From positions 460,009 to 524,008 of the forward strand of contig NZ_KE386951.1 in assembly GCF_000429785.1 (NCBI RefSeq): DNA of 64,000 nucleotides. Direction: 5' to 3'. This stretch comes from Chitinibacter tainanensis DSM 15459. Lineage in GTDB: Bacteria > Pseudomonadota > Gammaproteobacteria > Burkholderiales > Chitinibacteraceae. The translations under genes were made by a program, and so were the position numbers. A model generated the notes under the pieces. It was not told the DNA's origin. It made no database searches and worked only from the letters and a program-made list of their open reading frames with translations. The first letter of the stretch is position 1. The number at the start of each line of letters is the position of its first letter. Of this stretch, positions 25,405 to 33,890 are shown one piece after another.

Positions 25405-25438
25405 GATGCTTTCCTTTTTCAAATCAAAATCAATCGTT

Positions 25439-27016
25439 TTATAAATCCAGCTCTAACCGCGCCGATTTCGCCCGCGACACGCAAATACACATCAGCCCGG
25501 CGCGCTCGCGCTCGTTGGCGTTCAGCGCGTGATCGCGATGCTCTACTTCGCCGGCCAGCACTTTCACCGCACAGGTGCCGCAATTGCCCACGCCGCAATC
25601 AGAGAGCGTATCCACGCCCGCCGCTTGCACCGCCGCCAACACGGTTTGATCGGCGGCGATTGGAATCACCCGTTGCGAGCGGCGCAGCAGCACTTCAAAC
25701 GGCCGATTTTCGCCATGTGCTGCGGCAGCAAAGCGCTCGAAATGGATGTGCATGGGATCAATCTGCAATTGCGCGGCAGTATTGGTCACCGCATCAATTA
25801 ATCCGCTAGGCCCGCAGACATACACCTCGGTGGTATCGGCCATTTGGCTCAGTAGCTGCGGCAGATTCAGCCGCGCGCCTTCGGCGCTGAAATACACGCT
25901 AATTTGTCCGGCCAGATCGCGCTGCAGCCGATCGCCATAGGCCATCTCGCGGCGGCTGCGCGCAGCGTAGTGCAATTCAAATCTACGGCCTTGCGCTTTG
26001 AGCTGTTGCGCCATCGCCTTGATCGGCGTAATGCCAATGCCGCCGGCAATCAGCAACACCGGCGCTGCGCTTTCGTTCAGCGCAAAATCGTTCTTTGGCT
26101 TGCTGCAATACAGCGTCATGCCCAGCTGATAATGCTGATGCACAAAGGCCGAGCCACCCGTGCCGTCGTCTTGGCGCAGCACGGCGATTTCGTAAATATC
26201 GCGGCGCGCGGGGTTGGAGGCGATCGAGTAATTGCGCACGCTCTGCTGGCCATTGGGCAGCTGCACCGGCACTTGCAGATGCGCGCCAGCCGTCACCGGC
26301 GGCAAGTCTTCACCTGCCGGATGGCGCAGCTCGTAAGCGCGCACCAGCGGCGTCAGCTGGCGCACGCCGCTGATGACTAATTCCAACTCACCGCTGCCCA
26401 AGCGCTCAAGCGGCGCGGCAGCTTGCGGCTTGGCGCGCAGCGCGGCCAGCTCGCTCTGCAAAGGGGCGATCAGTTGCTCGATATCGGCGTCGGTATAACG
26501 CGGCGTGATGTGCTGCGGGCAATTCCAATCCCACGCCTCAACCTTGATGACCATCGCGCGCTCGATGCGGGCACGGTAGGCGGGGCTTTCCAACGCGGCG
26601 ATCAGCGCCGGATCATCGATTTCGTGCACGATGCGCACACGGCCCCAGATTTTGAGCCGGCGGCGGTTGGGGTAATCCATCAGGATGATGGAGATTTTGT
26701 CGTTGGCATTCAGATTACCCACCGACAAATACTGCACATTGCCGCGAAAATCGGCAAAGCCCAGCGTGTGTTCATCCAGCACTTTTAAAAACCCGGCGGG
26801 GCCGCCGCGATGTTGCACATAGGGCCAGCCGTTTTCGTTCACGGTGGCCATATAAAAGCTATCGCGCGCGGCGATAAACTCGGCCTCGCGCGGGGTGATT
26901 TCACTGCGGCTATCCTCGGCCAGCTCAAAACCCAGATTGCCCTCGCGGCTGTGATAACGGGTTTGCGCCGCTTTAACACTGTCGGTAAAGGTGATGGCGG
27001 CAAAGGCGCGTGGCAT
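25439..27016 (-). CDS. three-domain PNPOx / flavin reductase / [2Fe-2S] ferredoxin protein
   Basis: The 525-residue protein fuses an N-terminal pyridoxamine-5'-phosphate-oxidase-like FMN domain (about residues 35-185: DSFYMATVNENGWPYVQHRGGP, FADFRGN), a ferredoxin-reductase unit (about 205-430: RNYSIASNP for FAD, LLIAGGIGITPIKAM for NAD(P)H, VYVCGPSGL) and a C-terminal plant-type ferredoxin with DCGVGNCGTCAVKVL plus a fourth Cys in LMCICVS. It should transfer electrons from NAD(P)H via flavin and [2Fe-2S] to a small substrate; reduction or hydrolysis of xenobiotics is a guess. It may be cotranscribed with the GST. Confidence 0.88.
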   Translation of the reverse strand: MPRAFAAITFTDSVKAAQTRYHSREGNLGFELAEDSRSEITPREAEFIAARDSFYMATVNENGWPYVQHRGGPAGFLKVLDEHTLGFADFRGNVQYLSVGNLNANDKISIILMDYPNRRRLKIWGRVRIVHEIDDPALIAALESPAYRARIERAMVIKVEAWDWNCPQHITPRYTDADIEQLIAPLQSELAALRAKPQAAAPLERLGSGELELVISGVRQLTPLVRAYELRHPAGEDLPPVTAGAHLQVPVQLPNGQQSVRNYSIASNPARRDIYEIAVLRQDDGTGGSAFVHQHYQLGMTLYCSKPKNDFALNESAAPVLLIAGGIGITPIKAMAQQLKAQGRRFELHYAARSRREMAYGDRLQRDLAGQISVYFSAEGARLNLPQLLSQMADTTEVYVCGPSGLIDAVTNTAAQLQIDPMHIHFERFAAAAHGENRPFEVLLRRSQRVIPIAADQTVLAAVQAAGVDTLSDCGVGNCGTCAVKVLAGEVEHRDHALNANERERAGLMCICVSRAKSARLELDL

Positions 27017-27228
27017 GGGGAGCCTCCTGAGGCGTTCCGGAATTGGATGGCCTCAGTATGGCGCGCCGCCGCAGGCAAGAGAATCGCCATGGCAATGAAT
27101 TGATTATTCCTTCAAATGCAACAATCCCCGCCATGGCGCGGCAAAAATCGGGCATTCCCATCGCCGCCTGCAGGTATTGGGCTGGCCGCCACTCTACAAG
27201 CGCTCTACCGCCCGATACTGCCGCGGGT

Positions 27229-27924
27229 TTATAGACTGCAGCTGACCGCGGCGGGCTGTAGCAGCGTGCCGAGGAAGGAGTTGCGCTGCTGTAAAAACGC
27301 CAGCAGGCGCTGCGGATAATCAGCCACCACCGCTTGCTGCACCGAGGGCCGCTGCGCCAACGCGCGCCGCCAAGCCTCGATCTGCGGCCATGGCGCCAGC
27401 GACAGATGCGCACGCAGCGGCGCTATCGCCTCAAAAGCATCGTAATAGCGAAACACCGGCGCAAACACCGCATCCACCAGCGTGAATTCAGCCCCGGCAA
27501 AATACGGCCCGTCGCTCAGCGCGGCCTCAACTTGCGCCCATTTTTGCGCAAGCTGCTGGGCTTTGAGCTGCAAACTGGCTTCGTCCGGCGCCGAATACAC
27601 CCCGGCGATGTCATTCAAAATCGCCGAGCCCAGCTCCATCCAGCCACGGTGGCGGGCGCGCGCTAAAGGGTCGGCCGGGTGCAGCGGCGGCGCGTGGGTT
27701 TCATCCAGATATTCGCAAATCACCGCCGATTCAAAAATCGCCGTCTCGCCCACTTGCAACACCGGTACTTTGCCCAGTGGCGAAATGGCCAGAAACCAAT
27801 CCGGCTTGTTGGCCAGATCGATATTTTTGCGGGTAAATGGCACGCCTTTTTCTAGCAGCACAATGGCTGCGCGCTGTACAAAAGGGCAGAGCAAATGGCT
27901 GACCAAGGTAATCGGTTGCGACAT
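27229..27924 (-). CDS. glutathione S-transferase, second copy
   Basis: A 231-residue GST with an omega/stringent-starvation-like N-domain: LVSHLLCPFVQRAAIVLLEKGVPF contains CPFVQR, so catalysis may use Cys13. SPLGKVPVLQVGE and IFESAVICEYLDE complete the glutathione site. The C-domain has FTLVDAVFAPVFRYYDAF. It is divergent from the LysR gene at 28002 (77-bp gap), a likely regulator-target pair. It is only distantly similar to the GST at 24784. Confidence 0.88.
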   Translation of the reverse strand: MSQPITLVSHLLCPFVQRAAIVLLEKGVPFTRKNIDLANKPDWFLAISPLGKVPVLQVGETAIFESAVICEYLDETHAPPLHPADPLARARHRGWMELGSAILNDIAGVYSAPDEASLQLKAQQLAQKWAQVEAALSDGPYFAGAEFTLVDAVFAPVFRYYDAFEAIAPLRAHLSLAPWPQIEAWRRALAQRPSVQQAVVADYPQRLLAFLQQRNSFLGTLLQPAAVSCSL

Positions 27925-28001
27925 GCGGATTTCCTCCTGTGTTTAATATGCGCTAGTCTAGCCTTGCCCATTTGCAATAAACATACGCAGGATTGCACAG
28001 C

Positions 28002-28886
28002 ATGCATGCAAAAACGCAATACCATCTTGGTAGTCAGGATCTGGAATTTTTGCTGGCGGTAAGCCGTGGCGGCACTTTGGCCGCGGCAGCCGAGCGGCTG
28101 GGCGTGGATGCCTCGACGGTGTATCGCAGTATTCAGCGGCTGGAACTGGGGCTGGGGCAGCGTTTATTCGAGCGCAGCAAAGCGGGCTATTTGCCGACCG
28201 AGCTTGCGCAAACGCTGGCCCAGCACGCCGAGCAAATGGAAATCGCGCTCGAATCCGCCCGCTCGGCCGCGCAACTGCAGCCCGAAGATGTGGCCGGCAG
28301 CGTGCGCATCACCACCACCGATTCGATTTTGCATGGGCTGGTGGCCCCCGAGCTCGATATCCTCGCCCGCCACCACCCGCAGCTGAGTTTTGATTTGCAC
28401 ACCGGCAATGAGCTGGCTAACTTAACCCGGCGCGACGCCGATATTGCCATTCGCGCTACCCGCAAGCCGCCGCAACATCTGGTGGGCAAGCATCTGGGTA
28501 GCATAAGCGTAGCGCTGTTTGCCGCGCCGCACAGCCCGTGGGCCGACCTGCCCGCGGCCATCGCCCAGCAGGCGCCGTGGATCGCGCCCGACGACGCCCT
28601 GCCCGATCACCCCACCGTGCTCTGGCGCAAAAAACACTACCCGAAAATCACACCACGCTATCGGGTCAACAGCATTTTAACGGTGGTGGAATTAATCGAA
28701 CGTGGCATGGGCGTGGGCATGGTGCCGCTGTTTCTGGCCGCCACGCGCCCCAATCTACGCCCGCTCACTGGTGCGCTGGACGAATGCGCCACCGATTTGT
28801 GGCTACTAACCCACCCCGAATCGCGCCACCTGCGCCGCGTGGCCACGGTGTTTAGCCATTTGGCGCAGCATATTCAATTGCGCTAA
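28002..28886 (+). CDS. LysR-family transcriptional regulator
   Basis: A 294-residue LysR protein: helix-turn-helix residues about 14-65 (FLLAVSRGGTLAAAAERLGVDASTVYRSIQRLE), then an effector domain with SVRITTTDSILHGLVAPEL and IAIRATRKPP. ATG 28002 with AGGA ten bases upstream is preferred to the TTG at 27993. It is divergent from the GST gene. The domain layout resembles regulators of glutathione-transferase and quinone-stress genes, but the effector cannot be inferred. Confidence 0.9.
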   Translation: MHAKTQYHLGSQDLEFLLAVSRGGTLAAAAERLGVDASTVYRSIQRLELGLGQRLFERSKAGYLPTELAQTLAQHAEQMEIALESARSAAQLQPEDVAGSVRITTTDSILHGLVAPELDILARHHPQLSFDLHTGNELANLTRRDADIAIRATRKPPQHLVGKHLGSISVALFAAPHSPWADLPAAIAQQAPWIAPDDALPDHPTVLWRKKHYPKITPRYRVNSILTVVELIERGMGVGMVPLFLAATRPNLRPLTGALDECATDLWLLTHPESRHLRRVATVFSHLAQHIQLR

Positions 28887-28908
28887 GCGCCCCCTCGACT
28901 TCGCCGCC

Positions 28909-29511
28909 CTACACTGGCCAAGCCTGCATGGCCAGATCGACCATCTTCTGTAAATCCGCGCAGCTAGCGCCATCAATGGCCTGCACAGACATGCCCTGAA
29001 TCACTCCGGCATAAAAGCCGGCCAGTGCCTGCGTATCGATCTGGGCGGGTAGCTCGCCGGCGGCCTGCCCTTGCTGTAGGCACGCCAGCATCATCGCGCG
29101 GGTGGAGCGGCGATGCTCGGCGGTCAGCTCGCCGATGGCTGCATTGGCTTCGGCGCAGCGCAGCACTCCGCTGGCAATCGGGCAGCCGGGCGGGTGATCG
29201 GAGGCGGTAAATTGCACCGCCGCGCCGCGCAACATGGCCTCTAGCCCTTCCCGCGCGCAGGGGGCGGCGGCCAGCAAAGCGCCGATACGCTCGTATTGCT
29301 GCGCGAGATACAGATCAAGCGCTTCGCGGTACAGCGCCGGTTTGGATTCAAACGCGGCATACAGGCTGGGCGCATTGATACCCAGCGTGCTGGTGAGGTC
29401 GCTCAGCGAGGTGCCTTCATAGCCTTTAGCCCAGAACAAATGCAGTGCTAATTCAAGCGCATGGGTGCGATCGAAGGCCCGCGGGCGGCCGCGCGTTTTC
29501 TTTATTTCCAT
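28909..29511 (-). CDS. TetR-family repressor
   Basis: A 200-residue TetR protein: KKTRGRPRAFDRTHALELALHLFWAKGYEGTSLSDLTSTLGINAPSLYAAFESKPALYREAL is the N-terminal helix-turn-helix region of the AcrR/YfiR group. The ligand domain has a PPGCPIASGVLRCA stretch with two cysteines, which could make it redox- or electrophile-responsive. It is divergent from the oxidoreductase at 29595 with an 83-bp gap that holds a palindromic operator candidate. Confidence 0.9.
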   Translation of the reverse strand: MEIKKTRGRPRAFDRTHALELALHLFWAKGYEGTSLSDLTSTLGINAPSLYAAFESKPALYREALDLYLAQQYERIGALLAAAPCAREGLEAMLRGAAVQFTASDHPPGCPIASGVLRCAEANAAIGELTAEHRRSTRAMMLACLQQGQAAGELPAQIDTQALAGFYAGVIQGMSVQAIDGASCADLQKMVDLAMQAWPV

Positions 29512-29559
29512 ATTGATCACTACAAAATTTATTGACGCCGTCATCTTAGCCTGATTATA

Positions 29560-29581
29560 TTGTGTATCATTCACTACACAA
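29560..29581. promoter_or_regulatory. candidate TetR operator
   Basis: TTGTGTA-N8-TACACAA is a 22-bp palindrome with 7-bp perfect arms between the TetR gene and the oxidoreductase it probably controls. A related word, TCACTACAAAA, occurs near 29517-29527 next to the TetR start, suggesting a second, weaker site. Confidence 0.55.
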
Positions 29582-29594
29582 AAGGAATTAGCCG

Positions 29595-30635
29595 ATGTCA
29601 GCCTCACAGACTTCCAGCAGCCACTATCAGCTGCAGCGCCAGCCCGCTGGTTTTCAGTTGCAGCGCGTCGCCAGACCGCTTCCAACCTTGGCCGCCGATC
29701 AGGTGTTGATTCAGGTCGGCGCGGTTAGCCTGAATTACCGCGATTTGCTGATCTTGCGCAATGCTGGCCAAGATACGGTGGATGGGCAGATTCCGCTTTC
29801 GGATGCGGCCGGCACGGTCATTGCCGTGGGCAGCCAGGTGCAGCGCTGGCAAGTGGGCGATCGGGTTGCGCCCAACTTTTTCGCCCGCTGGTTTCAGGGC
29901 AAATATCAGGCCCAGCATTATTTGCAAGGTGCGCTGGGCGGCGCGCAGACGCCGGGAGTATTGGCCGAGCATATTGTGGCGAGCGAAAACGCGATTGTGG
30001 CCATCCCCGCTCATCTATCGCTGGCGCAAGCGGCCACCCTGCCCTGCGCAGCCGTCACCGCCTGGCAGGCGCTGTTTGCACGCGGCCAGCTGCAGGCGGG
30101 CGAAACGGTGCTGATTCAGGGTACCGGCGGCGTGGCGCTGTTTGCCCTGCAACTGGCGGTGGCGCAAGGCGCCAAAGTCATCATCACCTCGTCGTCCGAT
30201 GACAAACTGGCGCGCGCCAAAGCGCTGGGCGCCTGGCACACCATCAACTATCGCCAGCAAGCCAACTGGGATGACATCGCGCTGGCCCTCACTGACGGTA
30301 TCGGCGTTGATCATGTGCTAGAGCTAGGCGGCCCCGACACATACGCGCGCTCGATTCATGCGCTGGCCTCTGGCGGGCAGATTCACCAGATCGGCGTGCT
30401 CACCGGCTTTGGCTCCACGCCCAATTTATGGCCACTGCAAGCCAAAAACGCGCAGATCAACGGCATTTTGGTCGGCTCGGTGGCGCACTTTACCGCGCTC
30501 AATGCCTTTTTGAGCCAACACCAGATTATCCCGGTAATTGACCGGCAGTTTGCCTATGCCGAGGCCAGCGCGGCGTATGACTACCTCGCCAGCGCCCAGC
30601 ATTTCGGCAAAGTCGTTATCAATGTTCAGCCCTAA
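29595..30635 (+). CDS. zinc-independent alcohol dehydrogenase / quinone-reductase-like (MDR) protein
   Basis: A 346-residue medium-chain dehydrogenase/reductase. The GroES-like domain has VGAVSLNYRDLLILRN and IPLSDAAGTVIAVGSQVQRWQVGDRV; the Rossmann domain has VLIQGTGGVALFALQLAVAQGAKVIITSSSDDKL. The zinc ligands of classical alcohol dehydrogenases are missing, as in NADPH-dependent quinone or enone reductases. It is probably repressed by the divergent TetR protein and followed, 26 bp on, by an AhpD-like gene. Confidence 0.88.
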   Translation: MSASQTSSSHYQLQRQPAGFQLQRVARPLPTLAADQVLIQVGAVSLNYRDLLILRNAGQDTVDGQIPLSDAAGTVIAVGSQVQRWQVGDRVAPNFFARWFQGKYQAQHYLQGALGGAQTPGVLAEHIVASENAIVAIPAHLSLAQAATLPCAAVTAWQALFARGQLQAGETVLIQGTGGVALFALQLAVAQGAKVIITSSSDDKLARAKALGAWHTINYRQQANWDDIALALTDGIGVDHVLELGGPDTYARSIHALASGGQIHQIGVLTGFGSTPNLWPLQAKNAQINGILVGSVAHFTALNAFLSQHQIIPVIDRQFAYAEASAAYDYLASAQHFGKVVINVQP

Positions 30636-30661
30636 ACCCCACACCCCATCAAGGAATAAGC

Positions 30662-31210
30662 ATGACCCCATTTCAACTACACACCATCGCCACCGCCCCG
30701 GCCGGCAGCCAGAGCTTGCTGCAAGCAGCGCAGACCAATTACGGCTTTGTGCCCAATTTATTCGCCCATATGGCCGAATCGCCCGCGCTATTGGAAGGCT
30801 ATCTGGCGCTCACGCAGATTTTTAACCACACCAACTTAAGCGAAACCGAAAAACAGATCATTATGATGACGGCCAACCGGCTCAATCGCTGCGACTACTG
30901 CATGGCCGCGCACACCACCATCGCCAAAGCCGCCGTGCCCGCCGAGGTGATCGCCGCGCTGCGCAACAACACGCCAATTGCCGATGCCAAACTCGAAGCC
31001 TTGCGCCAATTCACCAGCCAAGTTGTCGAAAGCCGCGGCTGGCCCACCGCGCAGGAAGTCGCCAGCTTCATCGCCGCCGGCTACAGCCAGCAAACGGTGT
31101 TCGAGGTGATATTGGGGACTAGCCTGAAAATCTTGTCCAACTACACCACCAGCGTGGCTGATACGCCGTTAGACGCAGTCTTTGCCGCCGACCGCTGGCC
31201 GTCCGCCTAA
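30662..31210 (+). CDS. carboxymuconolactone decarboxylase / AhpD-like protein
   Basis: A 182-residue AhpD/CMD-fold protein. RCDYCMAAHTTIAK (around residue 76) carries the CxxC...H redox centre of alkylhydroperoxidase-like members. An N-terminal NYGFVPNLFAHMAESPALLEGYLALTQIF stretch is typical of the peroxidase-related subfamily. It is likely cotranscribed with the MDR protein and so TetR-controlled. A second member of the family lies at 36585-37121. Confidence 0.88.
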   Translation: MTPFQLHTIATAPAGSQSLLQAAQTNYGFVPNLFAHMAESPALLEGYLALTQIFNHTNLSETEKQIIMMTANRLNRCDYCMAAHTTIAKAAVPAEVIAALRNNTPIADAKLEALRQFTSQVVESRGWPTAQEVASFIAAGYSQQTVFEVILGTSLKILSNYTTSVADTPLDAVFAADRWPSA

Positions 31211-31283
31211 GCCGGGCATCGATAGCCAGATCGCCCCGATCATGGCTATCCTTGTGCAACCCACCGTAAGCGAAACCGCCACC

Positions 31284-31556
31284 ATGCCGAGCGTAGATCA
31301 ACTCAAAGGCCTCGGGCCAAAAAGCCGCGCCATGCTGGCGCAAATCGGCATCACCAGCGCCGCGCAAGTGCGCGCTGCCGATGCCTTTGCGCTATATGCC
31401 CAGCTGCAACAAGTGGTGCCCAATCTATCGCTGAATATGCTGTATGCCCTGATCGGCGCGCAGGAAGACCTACCGTGGCAGCAAATCAAACACGAGCGCA
31501 AAACTGAAATACTGCTGCGGCTGGATGATCTGGGGCTGGCACCCAAGCGCAAATAA
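31284..31556 (+). CDS. TfoX C-terminal-domain protein (helix-hairpin-helix)
   Basis: A 90-residue protein equal to the TfoX C-terminal domain only: QLKGLGPKSRAMLAQIGITSAAQVRAADAFALYAQL, then LSLNMLYALIGAQEDLPWQQI. The N-terminal TfoX domain is absent. The helix-hairpin-helix suggests DNA or protein binding. The start may instead be ATG 31242; neither has a clear ribosome site. Role unknown; full TfoX proteins act in competence regulation. Confidence 0.75.
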   Translation: MPSVDQLKGLGPKSRAMLAQIGITSAAQVRAADAFALYAQLQQVVPNLSLNMLYALIGAQEDLPWQQIKHERKTEILLRLDDLGLAPKRK

Positions 31557-31566
31557 GCCCAATAAA

Positions 31567-31615
31567 GGGTATAGCCCTGCGGGGCAATTAATACCTATTC
31601 TTCAGCCATATACCG
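31567..31615. repeat. 49-bp palindromic repeat, copy R6
   Basis: GGGTATA to TATACCG, 49 bp, one terminal mismatch. The inner GCAATTAA is at positions 18-25. It lies in the convergent gap between the TfoX-like gene and the minus-strand gene ending at 31704. Confidence 0.8.
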
Positions 31616-31703
31616 CTCAAACAGCCGCCGATAAGCTGGCACCCAAAGTCGCGGCACGGCCACGATTTCGGGATTATCATCGCGACCCTCGCGCCCCCTG
31701 CGG

Positions 31704-32747
31704 CTAAGCCGTTTGCGTCGCGGGTGCTTGGGCATAGCCTTGTGGCAGATGGCCGAGCAAATCGGCAAATTGCCCGATCAGGCGCTGGTTTTTTTCCGCC
31801 AGCGCGCCCTGCCCCAGCGCCGGTGCGCGGCTGGCATCCACCTCATAATTATTCGCGCGAAAAATCTGCGCAAATTGTGCATCCGCCAGATCGCGCGCAT
31901 AGGGGCGCGTATGCAGCGACAGCGCCGCAATCGCCTGGATCGAGTTGGCGCGGCTAAAGCGGGCAAAGCCGCGAAAGCGAAAGGTTTCATCCACATGCCG
32001 ATCGCTATGCGCAATCAGCGCATCCATAATCGCGTACGGCAGCTGCGCCCAAGCGCCGCGCGGCAAAATCACGCTAAAGGCCAGCTCGGCAAATTCGGGC
32101 AAATCGCCCTCCAGCTGCCGCGCCAGCGGCGCCGGGCCCAGCTGTAAATCCAGCAACACCCGCTCGCCGGCGAGATCCACCTGTTGCAACAGCGTAATCC
32201 GGCGCTGGGCAAAGCGCAGCGCCGCCAGCTCGGCCGTCAGCCCAGCTGCGGGCTTAGTGGCGGGCTGTAACCCACTTCGCTGCTGCGCCAGCAGCGGTAA
32301 ATCATGGTGATTGCTAAACGCCGCGCTGGTTTGGCCAGCCGCATTGCGCACCGTCAGTAGCTCGCGCACCTCATGCTCACGCGCTTTTTTTATCGCCAGA
32401 AAAGCGGTTTGGATGATTTCCGATGTGGGGGTATCGGCATCTATACGCCATTTTCTGCCGTACACCAGCTTATACGCCCGTAGTGTATTGCTGCGATCAT
32501 AATTCTCGCGCCCAATCAGCCCCACTTGCAGATACACCCCGCCAGCATCTTGCCCGGCAAACAGCGGCGTGTGCGCATCAAAATCAATCTGCGCCAGCAA
32601 GGCCGATACACTCTGCAGCGTGTGCTGATAGCGCAAATAATGCTGCGCCACCCAGCGCTGGCCATTGGGCAAAGTCAGCAGCGGCGCCAGCGGCATCACC
32701 CGCTCGCCGGGGCAATGGGGAACAAGGTTGAAAGTATGTAAGCTCAT
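31704..32747 (-). CDS. hypothetical protein, 347 residues
   Basis: I do not recognise the family. The protein starts MSLHTFNLVPHCPGERVMPLAPLLTLPNGQRWVAQHYLRYQ at ATG 32747. It has no signal peptide or membrane helix and is rich in Ala, Leu and Gln. Notable stretches are YLQVGLIGRENYDRSNTLRAYKLVYGRKWRID (about 80-110), IKKAREHEVRELLTVRN and a C-terminal ALAEKNQRLIGQFADLLGHLPQGY. Composition matches its neighbours, so it looks resident. It stands alone, convergent with the TfoX-like gene. Function unknown. Confidence 0.6.
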   Translation of the reverse strand: MSLHTFNLVPHCPGERVMPLAPLLTLPNGQRWVAQHYLRYQHTLQSVSALLAQIDFDAHTPLFAGQDAGGVYLQVGLIGRENYDRSNTLRAYKLVYGRKWRIDADTPTSEIIQTAFLAIKKAREHEVRELLTVRNAAGQTSAAFSNHHDLPLLAQQRSGLQPATKPAAGLTAELAALRFAQRRITLLQQVDLAGERVLLDLQLGPAPLARQLEGDLPEFAELAFSVILPRGAWAQLPYAIMDALIAHSDRHVDETFRFRGFARFSRANSIQAIAALSLHTRPYARDLADAQFAQIFRANNYEVDASRAPALGQGALAEKNQRLIGQFADLLGHLPQGYAQAPATQTA

Positions 32748-33101
32748 CGCGGCAATCATCCAAAACAATGACGCCATTGTGATTGAGCACGATTTAAAGA
32801 AGAATCATCAGTCCATGCAATTGATTATTGCAAATTTAGAAACACAAAACCGCAAAAAAGCCCGTGAGAACGGGCTGGGGGGCGCATCGCTAGCCGGGGT
32901 GCGCGACAGCTTGGGTTATTTAATGCGCGAGGGCGGCTGGCGACCCAGAGCGGAAAGCTGTCTTCAGGGGGAATCGTGGGCGTGCTAACCATTCTGCGGT
33001 TAAATCGCACATCCGCAGACTCCGAGAATATCAGTCGATGAGCCACTTCATATATGAAAACACCCTTTAAAATAGCAAAAGCAGGTAGTTTTCGAAGTAA
33101 A
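32748..33101. other. 354-bp region without a clear gene
   Basis: Contains one intrinsic terminator on the minus strand (32854-32876) and otherwise no supported gene. A minus-strand frame through 32825-33136 overlaps the end of the Imm22-like gene, lacks a recognisable domain and is probably spurious. Base composition changes from GC-rich to AT-rich across it. Confidence 0.4.
32854..32876 (-). terminator. intrinsic terminator
   Basis: AGCCCGT-GAGA-ACGGGCT with six As on the + side gives a 7-bp stem followed by a T-run for minus-strand transcripts. It probably ends the transcript of the Imm22-like gene, 225 bp after its stop. Confidence 0.7.
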
Positions 33102-33566
33102 TTAGTTGTTTTGTATTTTGCTGTTAAATTTCCCAAGATAGACCAGTGATTCGGTACTTACAGGCTCTCTTAGCTGCTTGTCATTCAATGGCGCTCGCCG
33201 ATCTCCATATATGGCTTCAGAACCAATTATTATGTAATGACTATATTTTTCAGAAAGACACTTTGCTAGGATTGATTTTTCAGATTCGCTCTGAATAAGG
33301 TCATTTAAATAAGACAAGTCGGTCACTAACTCAACAAAATCAGAATCCATATAAAACCCTAGTTCTTGCTTAAGTGGCCAAATAGGGTTTCTGCGCTCCC
33401 AAGCCTCGTAATCGCTATCACAAGTATCAGCTGAGGGCTCCGGTTCCCAATGTTCAAAAGCAAACTTTTGAGCATCCTTTTCATTCTTAAAAGTTCCAGC
33501 GAATAGATGGAATGAATAAAGCATTAACTCTAACCTTGAAATGTAATATTCGATATTCGCATTCAT
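33102..33566 (-). CDS. Imm22-like immunity-type protein, orphan
   Basis: A 154-residue acidic protein. Segments HLFAGTFKNEKDAQKFAFEHWEP (about residue 20), ELGFYMDSDFVELVTD (about 68) and HYIIIGSEAIYG (about 111) resemble the Imm22/DUF4284 immunity family; I judge this by eye only. The gene is markedly AT-rich compared with the neighbourhood, and no toxin gene lies beside it. It could be a remnant of a polymorphic-toxin locus. Start 33566 is the most upstream ATG. Confidence 0.5.
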   Translation of the reverse strand: MNANIEYYISRLELMLYSFHLFAGTFKNEKDAQKFAFEHWEPEPSADTCDSDYEAWERRNPIWPLKQELGFYMDSDFVELVTDLSYLNDLIQSESEKSILAKCLSEKYSHYIIIGSEAIYGDRRAPLNDKQLREPVSTESLVYLGKFNSKIQNN

Positions 33567-33785
33567 TTGGGCTTGTCAAAATACGGAAGAATTCTCTTAA
33601 ATGCGAACTTAATGCACAAACAACTGTGATTTTAGTGACTGGCAATGGCCGAAATCCGTCACCCGATGAACAGCAGCGATTGTAATCGCTCTTCCTAGCC
33701 AGGCCCAGATTTATGCCAATCAGCCAGCATGTTTGATCAGGCACGATGAGTGCCTTCACCTCATCCCCACAGCCATACATGCCCC

Positions 33786-33834
33786 ATGTATTCATCCGTA
33801 AGCCAATTATCAATTTACTCAGGGCGATATACCC
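33786..33834. repeat. 49-bp palindromic repeat, copy R7
   Basis: ATGTAT at the left (two mismatches) and ATACCC at the right, 49 bp. CCAATTAT occupies the conserved inner positions 18-25. ATACATG just upstream forms a local palindrome with CATGTAT at the left end. It lies in a 324-bp gap without a gene (33567-33890) that otherwise looks like decayed sequence. Confidence 0.65.
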
Positions 33835-33890
33835 TTGCAAAGCCGCTTCACCCTCACCACGGCTAGCCAGCCCGGCGTTGGCCGCGTTTG

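Noticed and set aside
27172-27220. AGGTAT to ATACTG at 49 bp in the gap before the second GST
   Set aside because: Three terminal mismatches and no inner word; could be a decayed copy but not supported.
32429-32477. GGGTAT to ATACGC at 49 bp in the gene ending at 31704
   Set aside because: One mismatch and correct spacing, but fully coding and without the inner CCAATTAA word; kept only as a weak parallel to the moeA case.
32825-33136. Minus-strand open frame of 103 codons
   Set aside because: Overlaps the Imm22-like gene end and a terminator, has no recognisable domain and low-complexity C-terminus.
33487-33840. Minus-strand open frame of 117 codons
   Set aside because: Overlaps the start of the Imm22-like gene and a 49-bp repeat; no ribosome site or domain seen.
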